Of a stretch of DNA of 64,000 nucleotides, positions 24,921 to 33,968 are shown in pieces. The position numbers and the translations under genes are program-made. The notes beneath the pieces were generated by a model. The model had not been told where the DNA came from. It searched no databases and saw only the letters and a program-made list of their open reading frames with translations. The DNA is from Candidatus Bathyarchaeota archaeon (lineage in GTDB: Archaea > Thermoproteota > Bathyarchaeia > Bathyarchaeales > Bathycorpusculaceae): contig JAOZHS010000001.1 of the NCBI GenBank assembly GCA_026014745.1, positions 186,001-250,000 of the forward strand, written 5' to 3'. Each line of letters begins with the position of its first letter. Positions within the stretch are counted from its first letter, which is position 1.

Positions 24921-26822
24921 ATGCGTATCTTACAGTTACATTCTAACTTTATTGTTTTCAAACCCATCGAGAAAGAAATCAACATAGCCGAAGAGGCATC
25001 CAAAGAAGAGAACCGCGTTGAAGAAGTCGTCGTGTTATTCACCGCCATAGAAGAAGGCGACAACTCCGCGTTGGCGCAGAAAGCCATCGATGACGTGCGG
25101 GCTTTTTTAGGCAAACTCAAAGTTAACCGCATCCTCATTTACCCCTTTGCGCATCTTAGCAGCAAACTCTCTCAGCCCTCACAGGCTTTGGCAATAATTA
25201 AAGACATGGAAGCCTACGCCAAACAGAAGGGCATAGAAACCTACCGTGCACCGTTTGGCTGGAACAAACAATTCACCGTATCCATCAAAGGGCACCCCTT
25301 AGCGGAGCAAGCCCGTAGCTACGCACCCCTGCCCGTTGCTGAGGTAGAAACCGCGGTGCCTTGTGTAGCCAAAAAAGAAGAAGAACCCGTCTCAGCCGCG
25401 TTAAAAGCAGAAGACACCATGAAATCCTACTGGCACATCCTTCAAACAGACGGCTCATTGGTGCCTATTGAGGAATACAAATTCAAGGGCAAAAGCAACC
25501 TTCAAAAGTTCAGCCAATATGAAATCAAAAAGACCCGCGCAGTCACCGTCATGCCCCCTCATGTGCCGTTGATGAAGCGGCTTGAAATCGCCGATTACGA
25601 GCCCGGAAGCGACCCCGGCAACGTCCGCTGGTATCCCAAAGGACGCATGATAAAATCACTCCTCGAACAGTACGTGTCTGCCCGTGTGGCAGCGTATGGC
25701 GGCATGGAAGTCGAAACCCCAATCATGTATGATTTCCATCACCCCAGTCTCGCAAGCTACCTCAACCGCTTCCCCGCACGCCAATACATCCTAAAAAGCG
25801 AAGACAAAGAACTCTTCTTACGCTTCGCCGCCTGCTTTGGGCAGTTCCTCATGGCGCACGATGCCCAATTTAGCTACAAGCAGTTACCTGTCAAACTCTA
25901 CGAACTCACCCGCTACAGCTTCCGTCGAGAAAAAAGCGGCGAAGTCGTCGGTCTCAAACGCCTCCGCGCGTTTACCATGCCTGACTGCCACGCCTTCTGC
26001 GCTGACCTTGACCAAGCCAAAAAAGAATTCATGATACGCTTCAACCTCTGCATTGACGTGCTAGACAACATTGGTTTAGTCAAAGACGACTACGAAATTG
26101 CCATGCGCTTCACCAAAGACTTCTACGCTGAACATAAAGACTTCATCACGGAGTTGGCGCAGAAATTCGGTAAACCCATCCTCGCCGAAGTCTGGAATGA
26201 ACGGTTCTTCTACTTCGCGCTAAAATGGGACCTCAACTTCGTCGATAACCAAGACAAAGCTGCAGCGCTCAGCACCGACCAAATCGACGTAGAGAACGCT
26301 AAACGTTACGAAATCACCTTTGTGGATGAGAAAGGCGAAAAGCAGTATCCGTTGATTCTTCACTGTTCGCCCAGCGGCGCCATCGAACGCGACATATACG
26401 CGTTGCTTGAGAAGGCGTATCGCGAGCAGATGACGGGCAAAGCGCCTATGCTGCCCCTTTGGCTGTCTCCGACTCAGGTGCGCCTAATCCCCATCTCGGA
26501 TAAGTTCCTTGACAAAGTTGACGCCCTAGCAGCCCAAATCAGTCAGCACAACATCCGCGTGGACATCGATGATTCCTCCTCTACGTTGCAGAAGAAGATT
26601 CGTGAAGCTGAACAGGAATGGGTTCCATACATCATCGTGGTGGGCGAGAAAGAAATCGAATCTGGCACTTTGTCGGTTCGGGACCGTGAACAGAAGGGTA
26701 AACAAGAAGCCCTAACCGTTGAGCAACTGGTGACGAAAGTCTCAGAGAAAATTGCGGGTAAACCTTACAAGTCCTTGCCGCTGCCGATGTATCTGTCTAA
26801 GCGTCCACAATTCCACGGTTGA
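24921..26822 (+). CDS. thrS: archaeal-type threonyl-tRNA synthetase
   Basis: Class II synthetase of 633 residues. The N-terminal region (about 1-140, starting MRILQLHSNFI) is the archaeal editing domain related to D-aminoacyl-tRNA deacylase, which removes serine from tRNA-Thr. The catalytic core has motif 2 (RYSFRREKSGEVVGLKRLRAF) and motif 3 near HCSPSGAIERDIYALLE. The anticodon-binding domain follows about 530-633 (LSPTQVRLIPIS). Start ATG 24921 is chosen because GAGGA lies about seven bases upstream. The in-frame start at 24891 would overlap the previous gene. Confidence 0.95.
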   Translation: MRILQLHSNFIVFKPIEKEINIAEEASKEENRVEEVVVLFTAIEEGDNSALAQKAIDDVRAFLGKLKVNRILIYPFAHLSSKLSQPSQALAIIKDMEAYAKQKGIETYRAPFGWNKQFTVSIKGHPLAEQARSYAPLPVAEVETAVPCVAKKEEEPVSAALKAEDTMKSYWHILQTDGSLVPIEEYKFKGKSNLQKFSQYEIKKTRAVTVMPPHVPLMKRLEIADYEPGSDPGNVRWYPKGRMIKSLLEQYVSARVAAYGGMEVETPIMYDFHHPSLASYLNRFPARQYILKSEDKELFLRFAACFGQFLMAHDAQFSYKQLPVKLYELTRYSFRREKSGEVVGLKRLRAFTMPDCHAFCADLDQAKKEFMIRFNLCIDVLDNIGLVKDDYEIAMRFTKDFYAEHKDFITELAQKFGKPILAEVWNERFFYFALKWDLNFVDNQDKAAALSTDQIDVENAKRYEITFVDEKGEKQYPLILHCSPSGAIERDIYALLEKAYREQMTGKAPMLPLWLSPTQVRLIPISDKFLDKVDALAAQISQHNIRVDIDDSSSTLQKKIREAEQEWVPYIIVVGEKEIESGTLSVRDREQKGKQEALTVEQLVTKVSEKIAGKPYKSLPLPMYLSKRPQFHG

Positions 26823-26905
26823 TATATGAATTATACGTATCATCGACGCAAAATATATCAAAGATTTGGACACTAACAAACAGCTATCCAAGAAGTGGAA
26901 AACAA

Positions 26906-27790
26906 ATGACCAATGAACTACAAATATACATAGACGGCACGTTTTACCCTAAATCAGAGGCTAAAATCTCTGTCTATGACCACGGGTTCCTCTACGGCGA
27001 CGGCGTGTTTGAGGGAATCCGCGCATACAACGGTTTCGTGTTTAAACTAAAAGAACACGTTGACCGCCTCTACCGCAGTGCACACGCCATAACCCTAAAA
27101 ATCCCCTTAACCAAAGACGAAATGGTAGCCGCAGTCGTAGAAACTCTACGCAAAAACAACATGAAAGACAGCTACATCCGCCTCATAGTCTCCCGCGGAG
27201 TCGGCGACCTCGGCCTTGACCCCCGTAAATGCCCCAAAGCCGCCGTCATAATCATCGCAGACACCATCAACATCAAAGCAGGCGACGCCAAAGAAACCGG
27301 CATAACAGTTATGTTCACTTGGGTTAGGCGAAATCCAGTTGACGCAACCACTCACGAAGTTAAATCCCTCAACTACCTCAACAGCATCATGGGCAAAATC
27401 GAAGCTAACGCATGGGGCGTCGACGAAGCCATCTGTCTTGAAGCAAACGGCTACGTCACTGAAGGTGTCGGCGAAAACGTCTTCATAATCAGGGACGGCG
27501 AAGTCTACACGCCTCCAGCAGCTACAGGAGCCCTTTCAGGTATCACCGCATCAGTCATAGTGAAGCTCTGCGAGAAACTAAACCTCAAACTCAACATAAC
27601 AAACCTCACACCCTTCATGATTTTCACCGCAGACGAAGCCTTCTTTACTGGAACCGCCATGGAAATGGTGCCAATCCGCGAAGTCAACAAACGCCTAATC
27701 GGCGACGGCAAACCTGGCCCTGTCACAAAGAAGCTGCTAGCTGAGTTCCATAAAGTAATCGAAGACCCAGCTAACGGCACAAAAATCTAA
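26906..27790 (+). CDS. ilvE: branched-chain amino acid aminotransferase
   Basis: Class IV PLP aminotransferase of 294 residues that makes leucine, isoleucine and valine from their keto acids. Typical blocks: SVYDHGFLYGDGVFEGIRAY near residues 22-41, the PLP lysine in EVKSLNYLNSI, and EGVGENVFI with LSGITA later. Start ATG 26906 (MTNELQIYID) gives the usual length; the frame open from 26819 adds non-family residues. T-rich sequence right after the stop probably ends transcription. Confidence 0.92.
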   Translation: MTNELQIYIDGTFYPKSEAKISVYDHGFLYGDGVFEGIRAYNGFVFKLKEHVDRLYRSAHAITLKIPLTKDEMVAAVVETLRKNNMKDSYIRLIVSRGVGDLGLDPRKCPKAAVIIIADTINIKAGDAKETGITVMFTWVRRNPVDATTHEVKSLNYLNSIMGKIEANAWGVDEAICLEANGYVTEGVGENVFIIRDGEVYTPPAATGALSGITASVIVKLCEKLNLKLNITNLTPFMIFTADEAFFTGTAMEMVPIREVNKRLIGDGKPGPVTKKLLAEFHKVIEDPANGTKI

Positions 27791-27915
27791 CTTTTCTTTT
27801 TGTTTTTTCTTTTGTTTCTGTTTATTTACTGATAGCCCTCAAAAATGGGCAACAACAAAATTGAAATCGAGAATTCTGGGTTTAGCAGACAAGCAAAAAG
27901 AGAAATGTTGAAGGT

Positions 27916-29154
27916 TTAACCGTAGCCTACGCGGCCGCGGCTGTCACTTTTTGCCTTCTTTTTCATGAAACCCTCCAAGGCATTGTATGCTTCTTCGAGT
28001 TCATGAATCGGCGGCAAAAACACAATCCGCGCATGGTCCTTGCCATACACGGGGTCGAAGCCCGAGCCGTTGACGATTAGGACGCCTGTTTCTTTGAGTA
28101 GTTGTACCACGAAATCCATGTCATTCTTCCATCTTTGGCCAATGCCCTCTATTTTGGGGAAGATGTAGAAGGCGCCTTCAGGTTTGGTGGTGGATATGCC
28201 TTCGATTTCGTTGAGACGTTTCCATGAGAAGTCGCGCCTCTCCTTTAGCCGTTCGACGATGTCTTTGACGAAGTCTTGGGGTCCATTAAGCGCGGCGGTG
28301 GCGGCGATTTGCACAGGTGTGTTGGCGCAGATGCGGATTCTGCACTGCTTCTCAACACCGTTTTTGAGTGCACTCAGCGATTGGCCTTCGCCTTTGAAAT
28401 ACATGTAGCCTAAACGCCAACCAGTCATTTGGTAGACCTTGGAGAACCCGTTTAACCCGACTACGGGTACGTCTTTGGTGACGTTGGCTGCGCTTACAAA
28501 GGGTTTTTCGTAGGTGAGTTGGTCATAGATTTCGTCGCTAAGCACGGGCAGGTTGTGTTCGCCTGCAACGTCAAGGATTGCTTTGATGGTTTTTCTGTCA
28601 TAAACCGCGCCTGTGGGGTTGTTGGGGTTGATTATGACAATCGCACGGGTTCTCTCGGTTATTTTGCTGCGTAAGTCGTCGATGTTTGGTTGCCACCCTT
28701 CCGCTTCGATGGTCTCATAGCTAACAGGGGTTCCGTCGAAGAATTTGGTATAGCTGCTGTAGGGCGGATAGGTGGGTCCTGGGAAGAGGATTTCGTCGCC
28801 CTTCTCGACGATGGCGCCCAAAAGCATCTCGATGCCCTCAGAGATGCCCTCTGTCACCAGCACGTCATCGGCGGTGATGTCTACACTGTTAACTTTCTTT
28901 TCTTTATTCGCCACTGCCTGCCTTAGCTCAAGAAGACCCTCTGAGGGGGAATAATAGTTGTCTTCTTTGGCAATGGCTCTGCATAAGGCTTCTTTGAGGC
29001 TGGGTGGCGTTTTGAAATCGAACGCGGCGGGGTCGCCGATGTTTAGGTAATAGATTTTTTTCCCATTCTTTATGAGTTCTTTAGTGTGAACTATAACGTC
29101 GCGTATGGCATACTCAATGTTGCTTGCGCGGCTAGTGACTTTTATGGTTGCCAA
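27916..29154 (-). CDS. class I/II aminotransferase (alanine/aspartate-like)
   Basis: PLP-dependent aminotransferase of 412 residues. Features: YYLNIGDPAAFDFKTP near residue 34, IINPNNPTGAVY (about 173-184), DEIYDQLTYE, and Schiff-base Lys in NGFSKVYQMTGWRLGY. The arginine that binds the substrate carboxylate is in HARIVFLPP. It resembles the archaeal alanine/aspartate aminotransferase group, but substrate cannot be fixed. It is convergent with ilvE. Confidence 0.88.
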   Translation of the reverse strand: MATIKVTSRASNIEYAIRDVIVHTKELIKNGKKIYYLNIGDPAAFDFKTPPSLKEALCRAIAKEDNYYSPSEGLLELRQAVANKEKKVNSVDITADDVLVTEGISEGIEMLLGAIVEKGDEILFPGPTYPPYSSYTKFFDGTPVSYETIEAEGWQPNIDDLRSKITERTRAIVIINPNNPTGAVYDRKTIKAILDVAGEHNLPVLSDEIYDQLTYEKPFVSAANVTKDVPVVGLNGFSKVYQMTGWRLGYMYFKGEGQSLSALKNGVEKQCRIRICANTPVQIAATAALNGPQDFVKDIVERLKERRDFSWKRLNEIEGISTTKPEGAFYIFPKIEGIGQRWKNDMDFVVQLLKETGVLIVNGSGFDPVYGKDHARIVFLPPIHELEEAYNALEGFMKKKAKSDSRGRVGYG

Positions 29155-29282
29155 AGTACGTTACCTGTAACCAAGACACTTGTCGGGTCCAAAAAATAAA
29201 CATTGCTAACCCTAACCATTCCATATAGTGAGCTGTGCTTTTAAAGAAACATGTTGCCCCAAAAAAGCGGGGTTAAACGCGG

Positions 29283-30725
29283 TTAGTAGGACCGCGCAAA
29301 ATAGGCTGTGTCTTTGGCTTTCTGTCCGCAGATGATGCAGGGCGTGGTGGGCTCTTCTCTTTGGAAGGGGATGACGCGGATGGTGGCGCCTGTTTCATCT
29401 TTAACTTTGGCTTCGCATGCTGGGTCACCGCACCATGCTGCTTTGAGGAACCCGCCTTTGGCTTCGAGTACTTGCTTAAACTCCTCGTAACTCTGCACGG
29501 CAGTGGTCTTGTCAGCAAGGATGGCTTTGGCTTTGGCGAGCATGCTGTCTTGGATTTCTTGAAGCAGCTTCTCTGCCGTTGCGAGTATGTCGGCGTCTTT
29601 AACGAAGGTTTTCTGTCCATTGTCGCGGCGTACCATGACGCATTGGCCGTTTTTGATGTCTCGGGGTCCGATTTCTATGCGGAGCGGAACGCCTTTGAGT
29701 TCCCACTGGTTGAATTTCCAGCCTGGAGTGTATTCTCCTCGGTCATCGAGAATAACGCTTAATCCTTTGGTTTGGAGGTCGGCTTGGACCTGTTTGGTTT
29801 TAGCGGCGATGGCTTCTGCTTCTAAACCTTTGAAGGGAATTGGGACAATGACAACTTGGATTGGCGCAACTTTGGGGGGCATTATGAGGCCTTTGTCGTC
29901 GCCGTGTACCATGATCATGGCGCCGATGAGTCGGGTGGTGATGCCCCAGCTGGTTTGCCACACGTAGTGGTCAGTTTTGTCTTCGCCGATGTATTTGACG
30001 TTGAAGACTTTGGCGAAGTGCTGACCTAAGTTGTGGCTGGTGCCCATTTGCAGTGCTTTACCATCGGGCATTATGGATTCGATGGCAGTGGTGTAGAGCG
30101 CGCCAGCGAACTTTTCGCTTTCACTTTTAGTGCCAAGCATAACTGGGATTGCCAAGTAATTCTCGACGACGTCTTTGTACATGTTTAGTGCCCAGCGGAC
30201 TTCGGCTTCTGCGTCTTCGGCGGTGGCGTGGGCTGTGTGGCCTTCTTGCCAGAGGAACTCGCGTGTGCGCAGAAAGAGTTTAGTGGCTTTGGTTTCCCAT
30301 CTTACGATGTTGCACCATTGGTTAATTTTAAGCGGCAAGTCCCGCCAACTGCGTATCCATTTGGCGTACATGGAGTACATGATGGTTTCGCTGGTTGGGC
30401 GGACTGCGAGTTTTTCATCAAGGGGTGTGTCGCCGCCTTGGGTAATCCATGCAACTTCAGGTGTGAAGCCTGCAAAGTGTTCTGCTTCCTGTTTGAGGAA
30501 GGCTTCAGGGATGAACATGGGAAAATAGGCGTTTCTGTGTCCAGTGGCTTTGATTTTTTGGTTAACAACTTCTTGGATTTTTTCCCAGACAGCGTAGGCG
30601 TCGGGGCGGATAATCATGCAGCCTTTGACGGGTGCGTAATCGGCTAATTCGGCTTTGAGGACGACTTCAACGTACCATTCGCTGAAGTCAACGTTTTTTT
30701 TGACGGTTACACCAGTATCAGACAT
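29283..30725 (-). CDS. proS: prolyl-tRNA synthetase, archaeal/eukaryotic type
   Basis: Class II synthetase of 480 residues without the bacterial editing insert. Motif 1 contains GCMIIRPDAYAVWEKIQ, the class core has RPTSETIMYSMYAKWIRSWRDLPL (read in two parts), and motif 2 is WETKATKLFLRTREFLWQEG. The anticodon domain starts about residue 285 (IQVVIVPIPFKG), and the C-terminal zinc module has CGDPAC and CIICG. A TATA-like box on the minus strand at 30761-30770 lies about 40 bases before the start. Confidence 0.95.
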   Translation of the reverse strand: MSDTGVTVKKNVDFSEWYVEVVLKAELADYAPVKGCMIIRPDAYAVWEKIQEVVNQKIKATGHRNAYFPMFIPEAFLKQEAEHFAGFTPEVAWITQGGDTPLDEKLAVRPTSETIMYSMYAKWIRSWRDLPLKINQWCNIVRWETKATKLFLRTREFLWQEGHTAHATAEDAEAEVRWALNMYKDVVENYLAIPVMLGTKSESEKFAGALYTTAIESIMPDGKALQMGTSHNLGQHFAKVFNVKYIGEDKTDHYVWQTSWGITTRLIGAMIMVHGDDKGLIMPPKVAPIQVVIVPIPFKGLEAEAIAAKTKQVQADLQTKGLSVILDDRGEYTPGWKFNQWELKGVPLRIEIGPRDIKNGQCVMVRRDNGQKTFVKDADILATAEKLLQEIQDSMLAKAKAILADKTTAVQSYEEFKQVLEAKGGFLKAAWCGDPACEAKVKDETGATIRVIPFQREEPTTPCIICGQKAKDTAYFARSY

Positions 30726-30760
30726 GAAGATTCTCTTCTTGCAGTGTATTGCATCTGGCT

Positions 30761-30770
30761 AGATATAAAA
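30761..30770 (-). promoter_or_regulatory. TATA box of proS
   Basis: TTTTATATCT on the minus strand lies 36-45 bases before the proS start codon, so transcription should begin about 10-15 bases before translation. It comes directly after the terminator-like hairpin at 30793-30812. Confidence 0.55.
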
Positions 30771-30792
30771 CCATAACGGGACCCAGCCTGCT

Positions 30793-30812
30793 AAAAAACC
30801 CGCTTGGAGCGG
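30793..30812 (-). terminator. hairpin with T run between two minus-strand genes
   Basis: On the minus strand CCGCT-CCA-AGCGG is a perfect five-pair stem followed by G and six T. It looks like an intrinsic terminator for the gene ending at 30881, 69 bases earlier, and stands just before the proS promoter. Confidence 0.6.
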
Positions 30813-30880
30813 CAATGTAACCTAACAAGGAGGCAGCAAAGGAAATTAATCCTCTGTTGCAAGCCTAAATCCTTGGTATT

Positions 30881-31609
30881 CTAAATGTACCTTTGCTCGT
30901 TATCGCAGTACCAGCGTTGATACTGCTGAATATAGCGAATTGGGCTTCTGCAGTTGGGGCAAAGTGGCGTTTGAGTTGGCGGTGGGGGTGGTGGCGGAGG
31001 AAGAACCCGTGGCGTCTCGGCTTGAGTTTGGTTAAGTGGTGTTCCGCATGATGTGCAGAATTTTGAGTTGCCGCTATTAGCTGCGCCGCATTTCTGGCAG
31101 GCGCTCTGAGGAATCACCTTTTGGGTTTCTATGAGCACAAAATTTTCCGTTTGCGCTGTAGGTGTAGATTGAAGGTTGGCTTTTGCTTGGTTAATGGCTG
31201 CTGCCCACTCTTGATTGCTATTGCCGCCGCCTACAACATAAGCGTGGACCGGTTTGTTGCTGCCGATGCTGTCGACATGGATGTAGGATTCACCCATTTT
31301 CTTTCCAGCTTCTACAAGGGTTATGTTCTCAAGGGACGTATAGTAGCTGCCTTTCTGGGTTGAAAGTTCATCTATCTGCGCTTTGGAAACATTGGTTTTT
31401 ATTGCTTGAGCTGCGAATACTCCGCCGATTCCCCACGCGAGTGCATGTGCAGCGCCTCCTTTTGAGATGTATACCAGTCTTTTGTTGGTTAGTATTAAAG
31501 TTCCTAACTCGGCAAATGCTCCTGCTTTTAGCCCCATGGTTGGCGGCGACTTGGATTCATGGTCCTTTACGCCTGATTCTTGTCTTAATATAATCTCGGC
31601 TTCTGACAA
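30881..31609 (-). CDS. PH-like domain protein with zinc ribbons and polyproline linker
   Basis: Soluble protein of 242 residues, start TTG 31609. Residues about 1-145 look like a bacterial PH-type or GRAM-like domain (TLILTNKRLVYISKGG, then SLENITLVEAG and an internal AALAWGIGG helix). A zinc ribbon CQKCGAANSGNSKFCTSCG is at about 172-190, then a run of eight prolines, then a second, less regular, Cys cluster CPNCRSP...WYCDNEQ. Function unknown. The architecture suggests membrane-lipid or protein binding. A TATA-like AATATAAT lies in the coding start on the other strand only, so its promoter is not clear. Confidence 0.6.
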   Translation of the reverse strand: MSEAEIILRQESGVKDHESKSPPTMGLKAGAFAELGTLILTNKRLVYISKGGAAHALAWGIGGVFAAQAIKTNVSKAQIDELSTQKGSYYTSLENITLVEAGKKMGESYIHVDSIGSNKPVHAYVVGGGNSNQEWAAAINQAKANLQSTPTAQTENFVLIETQKVIPQSACQKCGAANSGNSKFCTSCGTPLNQTQAETPRVLPPPPPPPPTQTPLCPNCRSPIRYIQQYQRWYCDNEQRYI

Positions 31610-31791
31610 CGTTACATCCTAGCGTTCATTTGATAGATTAGTGTTTTAAATCTTCTGTAAATTAATATTTAGTGACTTTTGTTTTCTGTTTCTATTTGGG
31701 CTGCTGCTTTGGGCGATTACTGCCTTCTGGCGGGGCATCTATTGTGTGTACATAAGAAAGAATTAAATAAACAGCCGCTGAATCTCTCTGC

Positions 31792-32442
31792 ATGGCACCC
31801 AAAAAAAATCAGCGCAAACCACCCCCACCAAAGCCAAAGGCACGCTCACATGGCAAGCAAAAATCTAATCGTAACCTCCACATAGCATTAGGGATAATCA
31901 TTATTGCAGTCATTCTTGTCGGCGCTTTCGTGGCGCTCTCAATTTTGGACACTCCCGCAGCGGTGCCTCCAACCAAGGTGCTGCTTCAAACCACCGCGGG
32001 CAACATAACCATTGATTTGCGAACTGACAAGCCCATTACGTCTGGCAACTTTATCAAACTCGTCAACGCAGGCATATACGACAATACAACATTCTATCGC
32101 ACTGTTTCAGGTTTCATGATTCAAGGCGGACTAGGTACCGGTAACGTCGCCACCATAAAAGACGAAATCGGCACAAACAACCACAATGTCAACTACACCA
32201 TCGCCATGGCAAAAACCAGTCAGGCTAACAGCGCCAGCAGTGAGTTCTTCATAAACGTCGGCGATAATAGTGACACAACCTTTGATAAAACCTACACAGT
32301 CTTCGGCAATGTCATTTCAGGTCAAGACGTATGTGATAAAATCGCAAATGCTCCCGCAACCGTTAATCCCAACATGCCTTACGAAGAAATCAGTCTTCCA
32401 GTAAACCCTGTGACAATCATTAAGGCTTCAATCGTACCTTAA
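31792..32442 (+). CDS. membrane-anchored cyclophilin-type prolyl isomerase
   Basis: Peptidyl-prolyl isomerase of 216 residues. A very basic, proline-rich cytoplasmic N-tail (residues 1-28) leads into one membrane helix (29-51), after which the cyclophilin domain lies outside the cell. Family motifs: TTAGNITIDL, ITSGNFIKLV, FYRTVSGFMIQGG (catalytic Arg with Phe/Met/Gln) and SSEFFINVGD. Several N-x-S/T sites fit an outside location. TATA-like TTAAATAA about 27 bases before ATG suggests a leaderless mRNA. A cytosolic paralogue follows 83 bases downstream. Confidence 0.88.
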   Translation: MAPKKNQRKPPPPKPKARSHGKQKSNRNLHIALGIIIIAVILVGAFVALSILDTPAAVPPTKVLLQTTAGNITIDLRTDKPITSGNFIKLVNAGIYDNTTFYRTVSGFMIQGGLGTGNVATIKDEIGTNNHNVNYTIAMAKTSQANSASSEFFINVGDNSDTTFDKTYTVFGNVISGQDVCDKIANAPATVNPNMPYEEISLPVNPVTIIKASIVP

Positions 32443-32525
32443 CCTCTACTATTTTCTTTGTTATTGTTGTCTTTTCTCAATAGGCATAATAGATAGGCTT
32501 CAAACTTGGTAATTGGGCAAAGCTT

Positions 32526-33026
32526 ATGGTAGACCAAAAAACAAACCCAACAGACCCCTACAGTAACGGAGTCAAAGTTCTACTTCACACCAGCATGGGC
32601 GACATAACGTTGCAACTCCGCAACGACATGCCCATAACCACTGGCAACTTCACCAACCTCTCCAAAAACGGCACCTTCAACGGCACAATCTTTCACCGTG
32701 TCATCCGCGACTTTATGATTCAAGGCGGAGACCCCACAGGAACAGGATATGGCGACCCCTCAATCCCCGACATCAAAGATGAATTCACCAAGAAAAACTT
32801 CAACGATCGCGGAACCATCGCTATGGCAAACGCTGGTCCAAACACTGGAAGCAGCCAATTCTTCATAAACCTCGTCGACAACAACTACTTAGATAGCAAG
32901 CATCCGCAGTTCGGAAAAGTCATCTCTGGCATGGAAGTTGTTGATGCCATCGCCAAAGTAAAAACCAACCGCATGGATAAGCCGCTTCAAGACGTTGTTA
33001 TAATCAACGCTTCGATAGTCCCGTAA
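32526..33026 (+). CDS. cytosolic cyclophilin-type prolyl isomerase
   Basis: Cyclophilin of 166 residues without signal or membrane helix. Catalytic block FHRVIRDFMIQGGDPTGTG (about 57-75), substrate pocket residues in GSSQFFINLVDNNYLD, and FGKVISGMEVVDAI near the end. It shares the ending IINASIVP/IIKASIVP with the upstream anchored enzyme, which points to a tandem duplication with later division of labour inside and outside the cell. Confidence 0.93.
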   Translation: MVDQKTNPTDPYSNGVKVLLHTSMGDITLQLRNDMPITTGNFTNLSKNGTFNGTIFHRVIRDFMIQGGDPTGTGYGDPSIPDIKDEFTKKNFNDRGTIAMANAGPNTGSSQFFINLVDNNYLDSKHPQFGKVISGMEVVDAIAKVKTNRMDKPLQDVVIINASIVP

Positions 33027-33056
33027 AGGGCGAAAACAAAAATTAGGAAAAGTTAG

Positions 33057-33260
33057 TTACTTTTTCTTTTCTTCTTTCTCTTTGGGTTTTGAGCCGATTT
33101 CTACGACTTGGATACTTATTTGGTACTTTTTTCCTCCAGCTACCATTTTTCCTGTTCCATAGTATCCTCGGCTTCCGGTTTTGAAATCTTTCTTGTCGAT
33201 TATGAAGTTTTGTTTGTCGCCGTTTAATTGGATAGTTGCCATATTTGGTTGGTCACTCAT
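33057..33260 (-). CDS. small conserved-looking beta protein
   Basis: Unrecognised 67-residue protein. Alternating strands TIQLNGDKQNFIIDKKDF, YYGTGKMVAGGKKYQISIQVVEIG and a lysine-rich tail KEKEEKKK. ATG 33260 is preceded by GGAG about eight bases upstream. It lies 23 bases after the adjacent membrane-protein gene on the same strand. Confidence 0.6.
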   Translation of the reverse strand: MSDQPNMATIQLNGDKQNFIIDKKDFKTGSRGYYGTGKMVAGGKKYQISIQVVEIGSKPKEKEEKKK

Positions 33261-33283
33261 GGTTGTTTCTCCTCTCTTGTGTA

Positions 33284-33784
33284 TTACTCGGTGTGCCTTT
33301 TCACCTTTTCGCTAAAATGTTTTCTTCGTTTTTTGAGGACGGCGCGGTAATCTATCGCTAACATAAAAATGAACGGTAAAGCCAAATAAAAAAGGGAAAA
33401 ATACATGTTGCTAAACAAAACTGGAAAGGGCTTCGAAAGCAGGTCGGGACGCGCTAAATCTATCCCCACCTGTCCAAGCAGAGCCAAGACAGCTGAACCA
33501 GCCGCGGTTAACCCTAAACTGACCAGAAACTGAATAGATAAGCGACGTTCTTTTCCAAACATCAAGGACTCGATGCTGGCTGAGAGCACAAACATCCAGG
33601 CGAACCCACAGACAAACGTGGCCACGGCGGAGCTGGAACTAAGCCAGACGGCAACCAGCGGCATGGGGTCACTTAGCGCGGCGGTGACGCTGTTGATTGC
33701 GGTTTGGGTGAATATTTGGTAACTAACCATTAGCGCCCATGCTAAAACCAACGCTGCCCCGGTAACTAGGAGGTTTCTAGCCAA
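33284..33784 (-). CDS. four-helix membrane protein
   Basis: Unrecognised membrane protein of 166 residues, start TTG 33784. Four hydrophobic segments are seen at about 5-25, 45-72, 82-105 and 122-147, with a basic tail KKRRKHFSEKVKRHTE that should be cytoplasmic. It precedes the 67-residue gene in the same direction. Confidence 0.6.
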   Translation of the reverse strand: MARNLLVTGAALVLAWALMVSYQIFTQTAINSVTAALSDPMPLVAVWLSSSSAVATFVCGFAWMFVLSASIESLMFGKERRLSIQFLVSLGLTAAGSAVLALLGQVGIDLARPDLLSKPFPVLFSNMYFSLFYLALPFIFMLAIDYRAVLKKRRKHFSEKVKRHTE

Positions 33785-33968
33785 GTGGACTCCGAAGCGT
33801 AGAAGGTTATAGTCATTTTTAAATTTTGACTTCTATCCGCAAAAGGTGTTAGATGGTATGGTGGAGTTTTCGGGATTCAAAACCCTTAGAAAGCAATAGC
33901 TGTTACAGCGAAATGAATATGAAAAACTGCTGAATCATTATTGCTTGGGTTTTTGGTGGGTGTTTAGT

